Source: Clostridiales bacterium UBA7044
GTDB taxonomy: Bacteria > Bacillota > Clostridia > Oscillospirales > Oscillospiraceae
DNA length: 8,173 nucleotides
Direction of reading: 5' to 3'
Assembly: GCA_002493965.1 (NCBI GenBank)
Contig: DLAP01000049.1
Location: 1-8,173 of the forward strand
The notes under the pieces are model-generated. The model saw nothing but the letters and a program-made list of their open reading frames with translations. It had not been told where the DNA came from and searched no databases. The translations under genes were made by a program, and so were the position numbers. Shown here in pieces: positions 5,975-8,173 of this stretch (position 1 is its first letter; every line of letters begins with the position of its first letter).

Positions 5975-6003
5975 AATTTATCAAATTCTTAATATGATGT
6001 AAA
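5975..6003 (-). promoter_or_regulatory. Sigma-A-type promoter of transporter-mrnC-rlmD operon
   Basis: On the minus strand TTTACA (6003-5998, 5 of 6 to consensus) and TAAATT (5980-5975, 4 of 6) are separated by 17 bp. The palindrome at 5957-5971 follows immediately. The distance to the ATG at 5938 leaves a leader of roughly 30 nt. Confidence 0.6.
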
Positions 6004-6034
6004 GGATTATTTACTGTACTTTCCACCGAGTTTG

Positions 6035-6043
6035 TGATATTAT
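6035..6043 (+). promoter_or_regulatory. Candidate extended -10 of lipoprotein gene
   Basis: TGATATTAT is a TGn-extended -10-like element 42 nt before the ATG at 6086. The -35 at 17 bp (TGTACT) is poor. A ribosome site, AAAGGGA, precedes the start by 5 nt. Confidence 0.4.
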
Positions 6044-6085
6044 ATCTCTGCTTAGCCATCTTTTCGCAGAAAGAAAGGGACTTTC

Positions 6086-8101
6086 ATGAAAACCTATCTA
6101 CGTGTGCTGGCTGCCGTGCTTCTGACGGTGATGCTCACCGGCTGCGGTCATGTGAAGGACTATCTGCCGACCCATTCGGGCCCGGAGCCTTCCCCCACCC
6201 GACAGATCCAGACGGAGGCCCCCACCACGGCCCCTACGGTTCCCGCCACCATCCCTGCCGACGGGAACCCCGACGATGTGACCTGCAAGGGCAGCTACAC
6301 CGGCCAGCCGGACAGCAGCGCCGTGGCCGCCCGGATTGGGGACACCGTGCTGACCAATGACCAGCTTTCAGCCTACTACTGGGCAGCGGTGGCCCAATAC
6401 CTCCATTCCGGTCAGACCCCGGCGCCGGACCCGGTCCGGCCTCTGGATACCCAGCCCTGTGAAATCGACGTCTCCGTGTCCACCTGGCAGCAATTTTTTC
6501 TGCGTCAGGCCCTGAACACCTGGCACAGCGCCCAGGCCCTGGTGCTCCAGGGGGCGGAGGAAGGGCTCCCGGTGGAGGAAGCCTTCCAGCCTAACCAGAA
6601 AAACTACGAAAAATATCTGACGGACATCCCCGCCACCAAATACCTCTATCGCTATGAAACCGCCTTCCAGCCCAACTCCATGCATCAGGCGTTCCTGGAC
6701 GCGATCCCGGAAACCCTGGAGACCCTGGCCGGTGACAAGAGCTACGGAGGCGCCCAGGACATGGCCCAGAAGGCCTTCGGCATCTCCTCCGACGCTCTGG
6801 CTGCCATGATGGAAACCTATAACCGGGGCTATATGTATTTTACCAACCTGACCTATTACGTCGCCCCCGGGGAGGAAGCGGTGGAGGCGGCGAAACGGGA
6901 TCTGTCCATGGCCGGTGCTCTGGAAAGTGGGAACTATGTGGACATCCGCCACATTCTCCGGATCCCGGAGGGGGCCTCCCAAGGCGCGGACGGCACCGTC
7001 ACCTGCTCCGAGGAGGATTGGACCGCCTGTGAGGAACAGGCCCAGGCCCTTCTGGACAAATGGGCCAAGCCAAATAATAAGCCCACGGAGGCCACCTTTG
7101 CCACCATGGCCTTTCGAAACTCCCAGGATGCGGGCACGGCCCTGGACGGCGGCGCTTACCGCCGGATTCAAAAGGGGCAGCTGATGGACGCCCTGGACGC
7201 CTGGTGCTTCAGCGAGGAACGGCAGGCTGGGGACACGGGGATCCTCCGCTCTCCCTATGGGGTACATATTCTCTACTTTACCGGGTCCACCTCCATTGCC
7301 CAGATTCAGTCAGAGGACGCCGCCAAGGAAGCCGGTCAGACGGAGCTTCTGGAGCTGGCCCGGGAGGCTTACCCCATGGCGGTAGACTACAGCGCTATCG
7401 AACTGTCCGAGGGGGAGGGCACGGTTTCCCTGAGCGATCTTCTCTACCCCGACGTTGCCCATGAGCGGTTCCCGGAGATTCCCCTGTACTTACAGCAGGA
7501 TTACCCCGAAACCAAGTACGGCGCTTACCCCATCCGTACCCACGGCTGCGGCATTACCACCATGTCCATGGTGGCAAGCTATTTTGCCGATGAGGAGCTG
7601 ACGCCGGCGATCATGTGTGCCCGGTATGGAAAGTACAGCTATGCCCACGGCACCGACGGCGCGCTGTTTGAAAAGGAGCCCCCGGTTCTGGGCTTCTATC
7701 TCCGGGAGAAGACCTATGAGAACACCACCGCCAAGGCGGCCCTGGAGGAAGGGCAGATTGTGGTCTGTCTCCAGCAGAAGGGCTACTGGACCCGGGGCGG
7801 CCACTATCTGGCGCTGGAAAAGATTTTTGACGACGGCAAGGTCCAGGTGCGGGACTCCAACATCTTTAACTACGGTAAGCTTCCCGCCCACAAGGAGGAC
7901 AAGCACACCTGGCAAAGCATCATTGGCGCGGTCTCCGGGTACTGGATCTACGAGGACAAAGTGACCTATATTCCCGCCTGCAGCCGATGCGGCAGCGAGG
8001 AAGGCCACACCCGGGATTTCCTGGCGGAGGATTATGTCTGCCACAAGTGCGCCCCGGCGCTGATGAGAAGGAATACTTATCTGACGGGGTGCGGGAATTA
8101 A
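6086..8101 (+). CDS. Lipoprotein with parvulin PPIase and C39-like peptidase domains
   Basis: A 671-residue exported lipoprotein. The signal peptide (1-19) ends in the lipobox LTGC with C20 as lipidated residue. A Pro/Thr-rich linker (about 31-62) follows. Residues about 80-270 resemble the helical N-terminal part of SurA/PrsA chaperones. A parvulin (rotamase) region spans about 285-400: RHIL (288-291), LDGGAY (353-358), SPYGVHIL (389-396). Residues about 464-625 look like a Peptidase_C39_2 papain-like fold: Q470 (oxyanion), GCGITTMSMV with C488, GGHYLALE with H573, and VRDSN with D590, so the triad appears complete. The C-terminus adds a CxxC-16-CxxC knuckle (C632, C635, C652, C655). Expected location is the outer face of the cell membrane, folding or processing secreted proteins; that role is inferred. 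It is transcribed divergently from the transporter operon. The domain calls for the PPIase and C39 parts are from motifs only. Confidence 0.82.
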   Translation: MKTYLRVLAAVLLTVMLTGCGHVKDYLPTHSGPEPSPTRQIQTEAPTTAPTVPATIPADGNPDDVTCKGSYTGQPDSSAVAARIGDTVLTNDQLSAYYWAAVAQYLHSGQTPAPDPVRPLDTQPCEIDVSVSTWQQFFLRQALNTWHSAQALVLQGAEEGLPVEEAFQPNQKNYEKYLTDIPATKYLYRYETAFQPNSMHQAFLDAIPETLETLAGDKSYGGAQDMAQKAFGISSDALAAMMETYNRGYMYFTNLTYYVAPGEEAVEAAKRDLSMAGALESGNYVDIRHILRIPEGASQGADGTVTCSEEDWTACEEQAQALLDKWAKPNNKPTEATFATMAFRNSQDAGTALDGGAYRRIQKGQLMDALDAWCFSEERQAGDTGILRSPYGVHILYFTGSTSIAQIQSEDAAKEAGQTELLELAREAYPMAVDYSAIELSEGEGTVSLSDLLYPDVAHERFPEIPLYLQQDYPETKYGAYPIRTHGCGITTMSMVASYFADEELTPAIMCARYGKYSYAHGTDGALFEKEPPVLGFYLREKTYENTTAKAALEEGQIVVCLQQKGYWTRGGHYLALEKIFDDGKVQVRDSNIFNYGKLPAHKEDKHTWQSIIGAVSGYWIYEDKVTYIPACSRCGSEEGHTRDFLAEDYVCHKCAPALMRRNTYLTGCGN

Positions 8102-8115
8102 ACCTTGGAACATAT

Positions 8116-8152
8116 AAGGAAACCGGTCTGCTCATCGCAGACCGGTTTCCTT
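8116..8152 (+). terminator. 16-bp perfect hairpin after lipoprotein gene
   Basis: AAGGAAACCGGTCTGC (8116-8131) pairs perfectly with 8137-8152 around the 5-nt loop TCATC. It starts 14 nt after the stop codon, the right place for a terminator. There is no T run directly after it on the plus strand; the nearest homopolymer is an A run at 8162-8167, which is a T run only on the minus strand. It may act as a terminator or as a 3'-end stabilising hairpin. Confidence 0.6.
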
Positions 8153-8173
8153 CAGCGTGTCAAAAAAGGCTCA

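Noticed and set aside
5454..6059. Upstream in-frame extension of the Mini-RNase III frame to 6059
   Set aside because: It is an antiparallel-free shadow of the transporter gene in another frame, with Gly/Pro/Arg-rich unnatural sequence. The Mini-III family length and a ribosome site support the start at 5453.
6368..7267. 299-codon minus-strand frame opposite the lipoprotein
   Set aside because: Gly/Val/Leu-rich shadow in GC-rich coding DNA. The plus-strand protein has a lipobox and several domain motifs.
8124..8173. Minus-strand peptide FFDTLKETGLR as the end of a gene entering from the right
   Set aside because: The same frame has a TGA at 8173-8171, leaving only 12 codons, and it lies within the terminator hairpin.

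Overview
The window joins two unlike blocks of DNA. The right part (about 3.7-8.17 kb) is GC-rich and reads as chromosome of an anaerobic Firmicute. A high-GC Clostridia lineage such as Oscillospiraceae fits, judging from Mini-RNase III, a Gx (HepI-like) transporter, an iron-sulphur RlmD-type methyltransferase and Gram-positive lipoprotein architecture. The left part (1-3.6 kb) is clearly AT-richer and looks accessory. The taxon is an inference; there is no rRNA or tRNA gene here.

Left part: a three-gene minus-strand operon encodes a small three-helix membrane protein (1821->1399), a TIR-domain protein (1381->794) and a second, divergent TIR-like protein of the ThsB/DUF1863 type (790->215). 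Gaps are 17 nt and 3 nt, so the genes are probably co-expressed. Both TIR proteins keep a WxxE-type glutamate at the expected catalytic position. This looks like an anti-phage module of the Thoeris kind, in which TIR enzymes make a nucleotide signal from NAD+ and an effector acts on it. Here the only candidate effector is the membrane protein, and no SIR2, SLOG or Macro sensor is visible.

A complete IS-type DDE transposase (2010->3266, plus strand) lies immediately upstream of this operon and is transcribed away from it. The following non-coding stretch (3267-3694) holds three 14-bp repeats at exact 29-bp spacing and then the terminator of the opposing housekeeping operon. A split, imperfect repeat of about 26 bp occurs at both 81-106 and 3523-3549, in the same orientation, and may mark the edges of an inserted segment.

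Right part: a minus-strand operon encodes a Gx transporter family membrane protein (5938->5432), Mini-RNase III (5453->5040) and a 23S rRNA uracil-C5 methyltransferase (5050->3695). The genes overlap, and the last two both act on 23S rRNA. Its promoter (-35 TTTACA, 17 bp, -10 TAAATT) is followed by a perfect 7-1-7 palindrome resembling Fur-family operators. Divergent from it, on the plus strand, is a large lipoprotein (6086->8101) that combines a parvulin-type PPIase region, a C39-like cysteine peptidase domain and a C-terminal four-cysteine knuckle. It is followed by a perfect 16-bp hairpin near the window end.
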